The notes under the pieces: generated by a model | Told to the model about the DNA's origin: nothing | Database searches by the model: none | What the model saw: the letters and a program-made list of their open reading frames with translations, nothing else | Translations under genes and position numbers: made by a program | Source of the DNA: Bordetella hinzii LMG 13501 | GTDB lineage: Bacteria; Pseudomonadota; Gammaproteobacteria; Burkholderiales; Burkholderiaceae_B | Direction of reading: 5' to 3' | Assembly (NCBI RefSeq): GCF_001548475.1 | Contig: NZ_LRUJ01000013.1 | Span: 1-64,000 of the forward strand | Length of the DNA stretch: 64,000 nt | Part shown: positions 17,360 to 25,690 of the stretch, piece after piece | Layout: the number at the start of each line of letters is the position of its first letter | How positions within the stretch are numbered: the stretch's first letter is position 1

Positions 17360-17499
17360 GGGCAAAAAAACGCCGCGACGGCGGGATAAGGCCGAGGGAT
17401 ACGCCTGGCCGAAGCTAAACCCTGGATTGTATTGTGAATTTCCGGGCGACGCTTGGAGCCGCCCGGCCTGGCCGGGGGCGGATCTGCCGGCCTATAAAC

Positions 17500-17518
17500 A
17501 ATAATGATTATCAATTAT
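17500..17518 (+). promoter_or_regulatory. Fur-box-like site before the DUF2325 gene
   Basis: AATAATGATTATCAATTAT matches the 19-base Fur consensus GATAATGATAATCATTATC at 13 positions, with the core ATAATGAT-ATCA intact. It lies in an AT-rich patch 48 bases before the DUF2325 gene, between it and divergent regB. This suggests iron repression of the DUF2325 gene. Confidence 0.65.
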
Positions 17519-17565
17519 AATCCAGGCCTTGCGCGACTTTCCCCGCGTCCGTTCCTGGAGGCCGC

Positions 17566-18156
17566 ATGTCCATGCTTTCCGACACCGAGCAGCTGCGCTC
17601 GGAGCACGCCGCCCTGCTGCAAGCCTATGGCCGCATCCAGGCCGATTGCTCGCTGCGCCTGCGGCGCCAGGCCGAGCGCATCGCCCAGCTCGAAAACGCC
17701 CTCTTCCAGGCCCGCCTGGCGGTCGTCCTGCGCGACACGCGCCTGGCCTGGGACGACGCGGACCGCCAGACCCTGCGCGAGGCCGCCCAGCTGCCGCGCC
17801 GCAAGACCCTGGCCAGGCAGGTCGAGCAACTCATGGAAAGAGTGCGCACGTTGGCCCGCCAGCGCAGCGGCGGCGGCCGGGCCGTGCTTTGCGTGGGCGG
17901 CGACGGCAATACCGCCGGCCTGGCGCGGCAGCTGGTGGAAAGCGCCGGTGGGCGCTTTCTGACCCACGAGGGCGAAGAAGCCGCTCTCGAAGCCAGCCTG
18001 CGCGCCGCCGACCTGGTCATCTGCCAGACCGGCTGCATCAGCCACGATGCCTATTGGCGGGTGCGCGATCATTGCAAGCGCACCGGCAAGCAATGCGTGC
18101 TGGTCGACAGCCCCGTGGCCGTCGTCCAGCCGCCCGCCTCGCGCAAGCCGGCCTGA
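17566..18156 (+). CDS. DUF2325 domain protein, possibly iron-regulated
   Basis: This 196-aa protein has an N-terminal coiled-coil (residues 5-100, many Glu/Arg/Leu/Ala heptads). A C-terminal DUF2325 domain follows (AVLCVGGDGNTAGLARQLVESAGGRFLTHEGEE, then LRAADLVICQTGCISHDAYWRVRDHCKRTGKQCVLV). The conserved Cys residues (QTGCISH, DHCK, QCVLV) could bind metal or be redox-active. No enzymatic function is known to me. CTGGAG precedes the ATG. The Fur-like box upstream links it tentatively to iron homeostasis. Confidence 0.85.
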   Translation: MSMLSDTEQLRSEHAALLQAYGRIQADCSLRLRRQAERIAQLENALFQARLAVVLRDTRLAWDDADRQTLREAAQLPRRKTLARQVEQLMERVRTLARQRSGGGRAVLCVGGDGNTAGLARQLVESAGGRFLTHEGEEAALEASLRAADLVICQTGCISHDAYWRVRDHCKRTGKQCVLVDSPVAVVQPPASRKPA

Positions 18157-18219
18157 GCTTGCCCGCGCGGCGCCGGCGCGGCTATGCTGGCTCATCCATT
18201 GTTAGCCGGGAGTCAAAAC

Positions 18220-18930
18220 ATGGAATACAACGCCGACGAACGGGTCGCGGCCGTCGCGGCGGCCATCGCCGACCCGGCGCGTACCCGCATGCTCTGTTCA
18301 TTGCTGGACGGCTGCGCGCGGACCGCCACCGAACTGGCGGCCGTGGCCGGCATCAGCGCCCCCACCGCCAGCAGCCATTTCCAGCGCCTGATGGCCCAGG
18401 GCCTGGTGGCCTTGCAGACCCAGGGACGGCACCGCTATTACCGCCTGGCGGGCAGCGACATCGCCTGCGCCCTGGAGGCCTTGCTGGTCGTGGCCGATGC
18501 GCCCCGGCCCGCCTTCGAGCCCTCCACCCCGACGGCGCTGCGCCATGCGCGCACCTGCTATGACCATATGGCGGGCACGGTCGCCGTCACGCTGCATGAT
18601 GCCCTGGTGCAGCATGGCTGGCTGGAGGACTACCGGCCGACGCCGCTGGGCACGGCCCGCCTGGCTGCCCTGGGCCTGGACGTCTCGGCTCTGCAAAAGA
18701 AAAAGCGCCGGCTGGCCTGCGCCTGCATGGACTGGAGCGCCCGCCGCCCCCACCTCGGCGGCGCGCTGGGCGCGGCCTTGCTGGAGCTATCCCTGGCGCG
18801 CGGCTGGGTCACGCGCGACCTGGATTCGCGCGCGCTGCGCCTGAGCGACAACGGCGCGCGCCGGATGAGCGCGGCCTTTGGCGTGCTCTTTGAGCGCCAG
18901 CCGCGCGGGGCGCTGCCGGCAGCCGCCTGA
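18220..18930 (+). CDS. ArsR-type winged-helix regulator with C-terminal extension
   Basis: This 236-aa protein has an ArsR/SmtB winged helix in residues 1-90 (VAAAIADPARTRMLCSLLDG, TATELAAVAGISAPTASSHFQRLMAQGLV, GRHRYYRLA). The remaining 140 residues form a second domain containing ARTCYDHMAGTVAVTLHDALV and CACMDWSARRPHLGGALG. This two-domain layout is a known subgroup; the Cys/His residues (CYDH, CACMDW) may hold the effector site. TTGCCC at 18159 and TATGCT at 18183 are plausible promoter elements. It stands alone; the target is unknown. Confidence 0.87.
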   Translation: MEYNADERVAAVAAAIADPARTRMLCSLLDGCARTATELAAVAGISAPTASSHFQRLMAQGLVALQTQGRHRYYRLAGSDIACALEALLVVADAPRPAFEPSTPTALRHARTCYDHMAGTVAVTLHDALVQHGWLEDYRPTPLGTARLAALGLDVSALQKKKRRLACACMDWSARRPHLGGALGAALLELSLARGWVTRDLDSRALRLSDNGARRMSAAFGVLFERQPRGALPAAA

Positions 18931-18934
18931 GGGC

Positions 18935-19150
18935 TCAATCCAGGCGCGGCTCTTCATCGAACTCCTGCGACAGGCGGCGCACGGCCGCCTTCAGCGCGAG
19001 CGCCTCGGTGGGATAGGGCGCATCGGGCACATCCAGCGGCGGGAAACCGTAGACCTTCACGCGCGGCACGAAGCCGGCCGTTTCCTCGGCCATCTCGATA
19101 TCGAAATTGCGATCGCCTACCCAGCCGCTGCGTGTGATTTTCCATTCCAT
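18935..19150 (-). CDS. Small hypothetical protein
   Basis: This 71-aa protein starts at the ATG at 19150, which is preceded by GGGAGTG. It is acidic and soluble (MEWKITRSGWVGDRNFDIEM to FDEEPRLD), with no signal peptide or membrane segment. I do not recognise the family. It converges on the ArsR-type gene with a 4-base gap. Confidence 0.65.
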   Translation of the reverse strand: MEWKITRSGWVGDRNFDIEMAEETAGFVPRVKVYGFPPLDVPDAPYPTEALALKAAVRRLSQEFDEEPRLD

Positions 19151-19383
19151 GCTTGCCACTCCCTGAAAGCCTGCGGCGCCTGGCCGCACAAGGTCTTGGT
19201 TCGACCCGGCTATGCTCGCCCATCCGCATGGGCAATGCAACCGCGCCGCCTTGCGCCACGTCATGGTTTGTGACTGCGCAAGGTTGGCAAAGCCGGCCTA
19301 GGGGTTTACGCTAGAAGCGGACTGGCACCATTTGTGTCGCCGGAACTGACTCGGACTTAACCTCTGGAAAGGAGTTGCTTGCT

Positions 19384-19935
19384 ATGGCCAAGAAACTGGA
19401 TCCGAAACAGAAGAGCGCAGCGGTCCAACGCCGCAAACGTCCGCTTGCCACCCCTACCGACCTGGCGCAAGCCGCCACTCGCGACATCTCCGCCGCACTG
19501 AACCAACTGCTGGCCGATGTCTTCGCCCTCTACCTCAAGACCAAGAACTTCCATTGGCACGTCAGCGGCCCGCACTTCCGCGACTATCACCTGATGCTGG
19601 ACGAACAGGGCGACGAATTGTTCGCCATGACGGACGCCCTGGCCGAGCGCGTGCGCAAGATCGGCGGCACGACGCTGCGTTCCATCGGCCATATCGCCCG
19701 CATGCAGCGCGTGCTCGACAATGACGCGGATTATGTGCAGCCGCTGGACATGCTGGCCGAACTGCGCGATGACAACAAGGCCCTGGCCGCGGCGCTGCGC
19801 GAGGCGCACGACATTACCGACGAGTACCACGACATCGCCAGCTCCAGCCTGATCGAGAACTGGATCGACGAGACCGAAAAGCGCACCTGGTTCCTCTTCG
19901 AGGCCAGCCGCGAAGCCGACAGCACCGGGCATTGA
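19384..19935 (+). CDS. dps: Dps family DNA-binding ferritin
   Basis: This 183-aa protein forms a shell that oxidises and stores iron with hydrogen peroxide and protects DNA. The ferroxidase-site signature is present: TKNFHWHVSGPHFRDYHLMLDEQGDELFAMTDALAERVRKIGG, with His, His, Asp and Glu ligands. The basic N-terminal tail (AKKLDPKQKSAAVQRRKRP) is the usual DNA-contacting segment. AAAGGAG precedes the ATG at 19384; a TTG three codons upstream lies too close to that site. Confidence 0.94.
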   Translation: MAKKLDPKQKSAAVQRRKRPLATPTDLAQAATRDISAALNQLLADVFALYLKTKNFHWHVSGPHFRDYHLMLDEQGDELFAMTDALAERVRKIGGTTLRSIGHIARMQRVLDNDADYVQPLDMLAELRDDNKALAAALREAHDITDEYHDIASSSLIENWIDETEKRTWFLFEASREADSTGH

Positions 19936-19966
19936 GCCTGGGCGCTGCCTGGCGCCTTTGCCTGCG

Positions 19967-19991
19967 GTAGGCGGGCATAATGCCCGCCTAC
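19967..19991. repeat. Perfect 12+12 palindrome upstream of the SDR gene
   Basis: GTAGGCGGGCAT (19967-19978) and its reverse complement ATGCCCGCCTAC (19980-19991) are separated by one base. It lies 31 bases after dps and only 11 bases before the SDR start, touching its ribosome site. As RNA it makes a 10-bp stem that would abut the Shine-Dalgarno sequence; as DNA it is a possible operator. There is no T-run, so it is not a standard terminator. Confidence 0.6.
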
Positions 19992-20002
19992 TGGAGAATG
20001 AC

Positions 20003-20764
20003 ATGGATATATCCGCACAGACCGTGCTGGTCACGGGCGCAGGCCGTGGCCTGGGCGCGGCCATCGCGCGGGCGCTGGCCCAGGCCGGCGCCCGCGTCAT
20101 CGTCAACTACCGCCGCAGCCGGCGCCAGGCCGAAGCCCTGGCCGAAGAACTCGGTCCGCTGTCCATCGCCCTGCAGGCCGACGTGACCGACGCCGGCGAA
20201 GTGCGCGCCATGATGGCGGCGGCCGCCGAACACACCGGCCAGCCCGTGCTGTCGGTGGTCAACAATGCCCTGGCGGACTTCCGTTTCGATGGCGATGCCC
20301 GCCCTCGATTCGGCGACATCGCCTGGGACCGCTTCCAGGGCCAGCTGGACGGCGCGCTCAAGGGCGCGCTCAATACCATGCAGGCGGCGCTGCCTGCCAT
20401 GCGCCAGGCCGGCTTCGGCCGCATCGTCAATATCGGCACCAACCTGGTCCAGAACCCGGTGGTGCCCTACCACGACTACACCGCCTCCAAGGCCGCCCTG
20501 CTGTCGCTCACGCGCACGGCCGCTCAGGACCTCGGCCCTGACGGCATCACGGTCAACATGGTCTCCGGCGGCCTGTTGCAGACCACCGATGCCAGCGCCT
20601 CGACGCCGCAGGCGGTGTTCGACCTGATCGCCAGCCTCACGCCCTTGCGGCGCGTGACCACGCCGGCGGAATTCGCCGACGCGGCGCTGTTTTTTCTATC
20701 GCCCTGGGCGCGCGCGGTGACCGGCCAGAACCTGGTGGTCGACGGCGGCCTGGTAAAGGACTAA
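20003..20764 (+). CDS. Short-chain dehydrogenase/reductase (FabG-like)
   Basis: This 253-aa protein has cofactor motif TGAGRGLG (residues 9-16), then DVTD and NNAL (in place of the usual NNAG). The catalytic Tyr/Lys lie in YTASK, and the C-terminus reads GQNLVVDGGLVKD. Aligned with E. coli FabG, the catalytic Ser 13 residues before the Tyr is Thr here (VNIGTN). Thr may still work but is unusual. Substrate is unknown. The ATG at 20003 follows CTGGAG. Its stop overlaps the stop of the convergent secreted-protein gene. Confidence 0.88.
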   Translation: MDISAQTVLVTGAGRGLGAAIARALAQAGARVIVNYRRSRRQAEALAEELGPLSIALQADVTDAGEVRAMMAAAAEHTGQPVLSVVNNALADFRFDGDARPRFGDIAWDRFQGQLDGALKGALNTMQAALPAMRQAGFGRIVNIGTNLVQNPVVPYHDYTASKAALLSLTRTAAQDLGPDGITVNMVSGGLLQTTDASASTPQAVFDLIASLTPLRRVTTPAEFADAALFFLSPWARAVTGQNLVVDGGLVKD

Positions 20765-21246
20765 CCGCCGCTGGCGCGTTTCTGCGCCCCCAGCAGGACG
20801 TCGGCCACATATTGGCTGAGTAGCGGCGCGGACAGCTGCATCATGGCCGCGCCGACCTGATTGGCCGCGCCCTGCAGCTTGGCGGCCTCGGGAGCGGCAT
20901 CGCCCTTGTCGGCCACGGACTTCAGCTCGGCGGCGGTGAAAAACTGGCTATAGGCCTGGGCGAGGTTTTCGTCCCATTGCGCCCGGTAGGTGGGCGCGGC
21001 GCGCTTGAGCTCTTCTTCGAGCAGGGCCTGGGCTTTTTCCGGGCCCAGCTGCTTGACCAGGCCGGCATAGGTTTCGGTGCGCAAGGCCGCGGCCAAGCCC
21101 ATGGGCAGGAGCGCCACGCCGAGATTCTGCCGCGCCACCAGCTCGCGGGCCGCATCCAGCGGCCCGGCCGCGCGCGCCAGGCCCGCCATCAAGCACAACA
21201 TGACCAGGCCCCAGGCCATCCCGCGCAACCGCCATCCGATCGTCAT
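20761..21246 (-). CDS. Small exported protein, DUF2059-like
   Basis: This 161-aa protein has a Sec signal peptide (GMAWGLVMLCLMAGLARAAGPL, cleavage near residue 27). The mature part is helical and alanine-rich, with WDENLAQAYSQFFTAAELKSVADK resembling the DUF2059 family. Its function is unknown. GGGGAGG precedes the ATG. It lies downstream of lrgAB on the same strand with a 67-base gap, and may or may not be cotranscribed. Confidence 0.7.
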   Translation of the reverse strand: MTIGWRLRGMAWGLVMLCLMAGLARAAGPLDAARELVARQNLGVALLPMGLAAALRTETYAGLVKQLGPEKAQALLEEELKRAAPTYRAQWDENLAQAYSQFFTAAELKSVADKGDAAPEAAKLQGAANQVGAAMMQLSAPLLSQYVADVLLGAQKRASGG

Positions 21247-21313
21247 AGCGCCCTCCCCGGCATTTCCCTGGCCCACTGTACACCTGGGCCGGCAGCGGCG
21301 ATAGCGGAAGCGC

Positions 21314-22009
21314 TCAGCGGGCAAGCAAATACGCCACACTGGGCGTGATGAGCACATTGGACAGGCCGGCCAGCACCATGACCAGGCCGGCGATGGAACC
21401 TTCGTCGGCGGCGAGCTCGCGCGCCTTGGCCACGCCGGCGCCGTGCGCGCCCATGCCGAACAGCGCGCCGCGCGCCAGCGACGACCGCAGGGGCAGCAGG
21501 CGGCGCAGCGCCTGGCCCATCAGGGCGCCCAGCACGCCGGTGACGATGACGAAGACGGCGGTCAGGTCAGGCACGCCGCCCAGCTTGGACGAAACCGTCA
21601 TGGCGAAGGGCGTGGCGACCGAACGCGGCACCAGGCTCAGGCGCACATCGGCCGGCAGGTCCAGCCAGCTGGCCAACAGCCAGGCGCTCACCCCGGCAAT
21701 GAGGCTGCCCACCGCCACGCCCACCAGCAGAATGGGCCAATAGCGGCGGATGAGGGCGCGCTCTTGGTAGAGCGGCAGCGCAAAGGACACGATGACCGGA
21801 CTGAGCATGGCCATGAGCCAATGGCTGCCCCGCATGTAGTCGGCGTAGCCCGCATGCAGCAGGAGCGCCAGGGCCAGCAGCAGCGCCGGCGCCAGGACCA
21901 GGGTGGAACTCCACCAATAGCCGTGGCGGCGATAGACGGCGCGCGCGCAGAGATAGGCCAGCACCGTGGCCAGCGGCCAGAATACCAGGGCGGCGATATC
22001 AGCAAGCAT
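21314..22009 (-). CDS. lrgB: LrgB/CidB family membrane protein
   Basis: This 231-aa multi-spanning protein carries LrgB motifs VPRSVATPFAMTVSSKLGGVPDLTAVFVIVTGVLGA and GAHGAGVAKARELAADEGSIAGL. With LrgA it forms a holin-like/antiholin-like or glycolate/pyruvate-related transport pair; the exact role is debated. It overlaps lrgA by 11 bases, so the two are coupled. Confidence 0.93.
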   Translation of the reverse strand: MLADIAALVFWPLATVLAYLCARAVYRRHGYWWSSTLVLAPALLLALALLLHAGYADYMRGSHWLMAMLSPVIVSFALPLYQERALIRRYWPILLVGVAVGSLIAGVSAWLLASWLDLPADVRLSLVPRSVATPFAMTVSSKLGGVPDLTAVFVIVTGVLGALMGQALRRLLPLRSSLARGALFGMGAHGAGVAKARELAADEGSIAGLVMVLAGLSNVLITPSVAYLLAR

Positions 22010-22400
22010 GGCGGTTCATCCACCGGTAGCAGAGGTCGATGGCCAGGGCGGTGCCGCCCATCACCAGCAAGGTGCCCAGCGCGATGACGGCCAGGATTTT
22101 CAACCCCAGCATGCCCGCCAGTTCGCGATGATCGAGAAGACACATCACGGCCGGCACGAAAAACAGCAGCATCTCGGCCAACAGCCAACTGGCGCCGCGC
22201 CGGATGTGTTGGGGCCGCAGCACGCCGCTGCCCAGCAGCAGCAACACCAGCGCCAGGCCGATCACGCCGCCCGGAACGGGCAGGCCGCCCCACTGCGCCA
22301 GGGCCTGGCCTGCCCAGGCAAAGCCCGCGATCACCGCGATCTGCAATAAACGACTGCGCCTCAGATAGCTGCGTCCGAGGGTCCAACTACGAGCAAACAT
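21999..22400 (-). CDS. lrgA: LrgA/CidA family membrane protein
   Basis: This 133-aa protein has four membrane helices and the family motifs LPVPGGVIGLALVLLLL and LLAEMLLFFVPAVMCLLDH. It is the partner of lrgB and the first gene of the pair. It is divergent from a LysR regulator, an arrangement seen for CidR-controlled cid/lrg operons. About 125 bases separate the two starts. Confidence 0.92.
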   Translation of the reverse strand: MFARSWTLGRSYLRRSRLLQIAVIAGFAWAGQALAQWGGLPVPGGVIGLALVLLLLGSGVLRPQHIRRGASWLLAEMLLFFVPAVMCLLDHRELAGMLGLKILAVIALGTLLVMGGTALAIDLCYRWMNRHAC

Positions 22401-22482
22401 GACAACACTCCCTGAGCGCGCTTCTCTCTCCGTGGAAGCTTGGGCGCTCCCTCCTCTTGTACGCTTTTCCAGGGCATAGATA

Positions 22483-22514
22483 AAATGAATTCATTTCATT
22501 GGCCATATGCCAAT
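22483..22514. promoter_or_regulatory. Two adjacent palindromes in the lrgA/LysR divergent promoter
   Basis: AAATGAATTCATTT (22483-22496) is a perfect palindrome. ATTGGC and GCCAAT, split by CATAT (22498-22514), form a second dyad containing the LysR-type T-N11-A pattern. Both sit just before the LysR start at 22526, as expected for an autoregulated divergent pair. Confidence 0.6.
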
Positions 22515-22525
22515 ATGGAATAACC

Positions 22526-23419
22526 ATGGATTTACGGACGTTGCGGGCGTTTTGCGAGGTACTTCGGCAAGGCGGTTTTTCGCAGGCCGCGCGCGCCATC
22601 CACGCCACCCAGCCGACGGTCAGCAAGGCGGTGCGCCAGCTCGAAGACGAGATCGGCATGCCGCTGCTGGACCGGCAAAGCCATCCCCCGCGCATGACCC
22701 AGGCCGGCGAAGTGGTGTTCCGCCGCGCCCAGGCCATGCTGGCCCAGCGCGACGACCTGGTGGCCGAATTAGAGGAGCTGCGGGGCCTCAAGCGCGGTGT
22801 GCTGCGCCTGGGCCTGCCCACGCTGGGCAGCAGCGTGCTGTTCGCGCCGCTTTTCGCCCGTTTCCGCAGCCGCTATCCGGGCGTTGAGATCAGCCTTGCC
22901 GAACATGGCAGCCGCCGCCTGGAAGACATGGTGCAAAGCGGCGATATCGAACTGGGCGCCACGCTCACGCCCGTGCCCGAGGCCTTCGAGTATCAGCCCG
23001 TGGCCCGCGAACCGCTGATGGTGCTCATGCCGCCGGATCATCCGCTGGCCCGATCGCGCCGGCTGCGCCTGGCCCAGCTGCGCGACACGCCCTTCGTGCT
23101 GTTCGAAAGCGGTTTTGCGCTGAACCAGGTGCTGATCTCGGCCTGCGAGCGCGTGGGCTATACCCCCGCGACGGCGGCCCGCAGCGGCCAGATCGACTTC
23201 ATCGTCGCCCTGGTGGCCTCGGGCCTGGGCATAGGCTTTCTGCCGCGCCTGGTGGCCGAGCAGCGCCGGCAGGCGGGCGTGCGCCTGGTGGAGCTCGATG
23301 ATCGCGATGCGGTCTGGGAAATGACGCTGATCTGGCGCCGCGGCGGCTATCTCTCGCACGCGGCCCTGGCCTGGCTCGCCCTGAACCGTGAAGTCTATCC
23401 CTCGGGCGGGCCGCCCTGA
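22526..23419 (+). CDS. LysR-type regulator divergent to lrgAB (CidR-like)
   Basis: This 297-aa protein has an N-terminal winged helix (MDLRTLRAFCEVLRQGGFSQAARAIHATQPTVSKAVRQLEDEIG) and a LysR substrate domain (residues 90-290). I start it at ATG 22526; the earlier in-frame ATG at 22499 lies inside the palindromic operator region. Location suggests it activates lrgAB in response to a small metabolite such as acetate or pyruvate, as CidR does; this is inference from context. Confidence 0.9.
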   Translation: MDLRTLRAFCEVLRQGGFSQAARAIHATQPTVSKAVRQLEDEIGMPLLDRQSHPPRMTQAGEVVFRRAQAMLAQRDDLVAELEELRGLKRGVLRLGLPTLGSSVLFAPLFARFRSRYPGVEISLAEHGSRRLEDMVQSGDIELGATLTPVPEAFEYQPVAREPLMVLMPPDHPLARSRRLRLAQLRDTPFVLFESGFALNQVLISACERVGYTPATAARSGQIDFIVALVASGLGIGFLPRLVAEQRRQAGVRLVELDDRDAVWEMTLIWRRGGYLSHAALAWLALNREVYPSGGPP

Positions 23420-23597
23420 CAGACTAGAAACGCCCCGGGGCAGGTATCCCGGTGGCCGGGCTGGCGCGGACCTTCGGGCGGTGACGGGCGCTTTGGCCCC
23501 GGAAATCGGGTGAAACAGAGTTGTCGCCCCGGCCGTCCGATGCCGCGGCGGGAATTGGCTATGCTGGGCCGGTCATCGACACGACATATGGCCCGCC

Positions 23598-24032
23598 ATG
23601 ATGCTGCAAACCCCGCTCGCCCAAGAGTCCGATTTCGATGCGCTGTCCGAGCTGCGGCTGGCGGCCATGCGCGAAAGCCTGCAAGCGCTGGGGCGCTTTG
23701 ATCCCGAGCGGTCCCGCGAACGGCTGCGTGCCGGCTTCGAGCCGGCGCTCACGCGCCACATCATCGTCGATGGCGAGCGCGCGGGTTTCTACATCCTCGA
23801 TGACCGCCAGACCGTCTGGCGCCTGACGCATTTCTATCTCAGCCCCGAACACAGCGGACGCGGCATTGGCTCGCGCGTACTGCGCGAGCTCTGCGCCCGG
23901 GCGCGCACCCTGGGCGCCAGCATCGAGCTGGGCGCGCTCAAGGGTAGCCGCTCGAATGCCTTCTATCTTGCGCATGGCTTCGAGAAAGTGGGCGAGTCGG
24001 AGTGGGACGTGGAATACCGCTACCGCGCCTGA
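23598..24032 (+). CDS. GNAT family N-acetyltransferase
   Basis: This 144-aa protein has the GNAT fold. Strand 4 is TVWRLTHFYLSPEHSGRGIGSRVLREL with the acetyl-CoA-binding loop SGRGIG, and the end reads [28 protein letters not shown]. The substrate is not predictable. A TATGCT hexamer at 23560 may be its -10 element. Its last 13 bases overlap the convergent ABC ATPase gene. Confidence 0.88.
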   Translation: MMLQTPLAQESDFDALSELRLAAMRESLQALGRFDPERSRERLRAGFEPALTRHIIVDGERAGFYILDDRQTVWRLTHFYLSPEHSGRGIGSRVLRELCARARTLGASIELGALKGSRSNAFYLAHGFEKVGESEWDVEYRYRA

Positions 24033-25690
24033 TCCTCCTGGCCGAACACCAGCCTGGGCACGGCATCGAGCAGGCGCCGGGTCAAGGCGTGCCTGGGCTG
24101 CCGCAGCACCGTGGCGGCATCGTCCAGCTCGACGATACGGCCTTCGGCCATGACAGCGATGCGGTCGGCCAGATATTCCACGACACCGAAGTTGTGGGTG
24201 ATGAAAAGATAGGCAATGCCCAGCTCCGCCTGCAGCTCACGCAGCAGATCGAGGATCTGCGCCTGCACCGAGACATCGAGCGCCGAGGTGGGCTCGTCGC
24301 ATATCAGCACCCGGGGCTCGACGGCCAGGGCCCGGGCGATGGCGATGCGCTGCCGCTGCCCGCCCGAGAACTCATGCGGATAGCGCCGCGCCGTGTCCGC
24401 CGGCAGGCCGACGCGGCGCAGCAACTCCTCGGCGCGCGCCTGCCGCTGCTCCGGGGTGAGCTCGGGATGCAGGGAGGCCACCCCCTCATCGAGGATGTCC
24501 CCGACCCGCATGCGGGGATCCAGCGAGGCATAGGGATCCTGGAACACGATCTGGATGTCGCGCCGCAAGGCCCGCAAGGCGCGGCGGTCGGCGCTCAGCA
24601 GATCACGGCCGTCCAACAGGGCCCGGCCGCTGACGCGCGCGCCATCGACCAGGCGCAGCAAGGCCTTGCCGGTGGTGGTCTTGCCGCAGCCGGACTCGCC
24701 CAGCAGCGCCAGGGTTTCGCCGGCCCGCAAGGAGAAGCTCACGCCATCGGCGGCCTTGATCCAAGCCGCGGGACGCCGCAGCAAGCCCTTGCGGACCGGG
24801 TAGTGCACGCGGAGGTCCTGTACATCCAGCACGACGTCTCCCGCCGCGCGTGCTTGCGCCGGGCCGCCCGGCCGCGCGGCGGCGGCGGCCAGCGGCCGGC
24901 CGCGTTTCTCAAAGGTGGGAATGGCCTCGAACAGCTGCCGCGCATAGGGATGCCGGGGCGCGGCGAAGAACGTCCGGGCGTCGGCCGCCTCGACGATCTC
25001 GCCGCCGCGCATCAAGGCCACGTGATGCGCGGTCTGGCGCACGATGGCCAGGTCATGCGTGATCAGCAGCACGGCCATGCCCATCTCGCGCTGGATATCC
25101 GCCAAGAGCTCCAGCACCTGCGCCTGGACCGTCACGTCCAGCGCCGTGGTGGGCTCGTCGGCGATCAACAGCCGGGGCTCGGCAGCCAAGGCGATGGCGA
25201 TCATGATGCGCTGTTTCTGGCCGCCGGAGAACTGGAAGGGGTAGTCATCGATACGGCGCTCCGGCTCGGGAATGCCCACGCGCGAAAGCCATTCGATGGC
25301 GCGCCGCCGCGCCGCCGCGCCCCGCAGCGCGGTATGCGCCGCCAGGGTCTCGACGATCTGGTCGCCCACCCGCATGACCGGATTCAGGCTGGTGGAGGGC
25401 TCCTGGAAGATGATGCCGACCCGGCCGCCTCGGACGCCGCGCATCTGCCGCTCGGTAAGGAGGTTGAGATCCTGGTCTTCGAGATTGACCTGGCCGCCGA
25501 CGATGCGTCCCGCGTCGGGCAGCAGCCGCAGCAGCGCCAGCGCCGTCATGCTCTTGCCGCTGCCGGACTCGCCCACCAGGGCGAAGGTCTCGCCACGCCC
25601 GATGGCGAAGCTCAGGCGCTTGACGACATGCGCCAGACTGTCTGCGGACGCCACGGCCACGTCGAGGTCTTGGACAGTGAGCAGGCTCAT
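24020..25690 (-). CDS. Peptide ABC transporter ATPase with two fused nucleotide-binding domains (YejF-like)
   Basis: This 556-aa protein is a tandem DppD/DppF-type ATPase. Domain 1 (about 1-260) has Walker A GESGSGKS, signature [12 protein letters not shown] and Walker [13 protein letters not shown]. Domain 2 (about 285-556) has [24 protein letters not shown] and [12 protein letters not shown]. The fusion matches E. coli YejF. The start at 25690 follows GGAGG and overlaps the permease stop (ATGA). It is the last gene of the four-gene importer. Confidence 0.92.
   Translation of the reverse strand: MSLLTVQDLDVAVASADSLAHVVKRLSFAIGRGETFALVGESGSGKSMTALALLRLLPDAGRIVGGQVNLEDQDLNLLTERQMRGVRGGRVGIIFQEPSTSLNPVMRVGDQIVETLAAHTALRGAAARRRAIEWLSRVGIPEPERRIDDYPFQFSGGQKQRIMIAIALAAEPRLLIADEPTTALDVTVQAQVLELLADIQREMGMAVLLITHDLAIVRQTAHHVALMRGGEIVEAADARTFFAAPRHPYARQLFEAIPTFEKRGRPLAAAAARPGGPAQARAAGDVVLDVQDLRVHYPVRKGLLRRPAAWIKAADGVSFSLRAGETLALLGESGCGKTTTGKALLRLVDGARVSGRALLDGRDLLSADRRALRALRRDIQIVFQDPYASLDPRMRVGDILDEGVASLHPELTPEQRQARAEELLRRVGLPADTARRYPHEFSGGQRQRIAIARALAVEPRVLICDEPTSALDVSVQAQILDLLRELQAELGIAYLFITHNFGVVEYLADRIAVMAEGRIVELDDAATVLRQPRHALTRRLLDAVPRLVFGQEDQAR

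Noticed and set aside
19321-19340. Sigma-54-like TGGCAC before dps
   Set aside because: The required GC at -12 is GT here, so the key element is missing.
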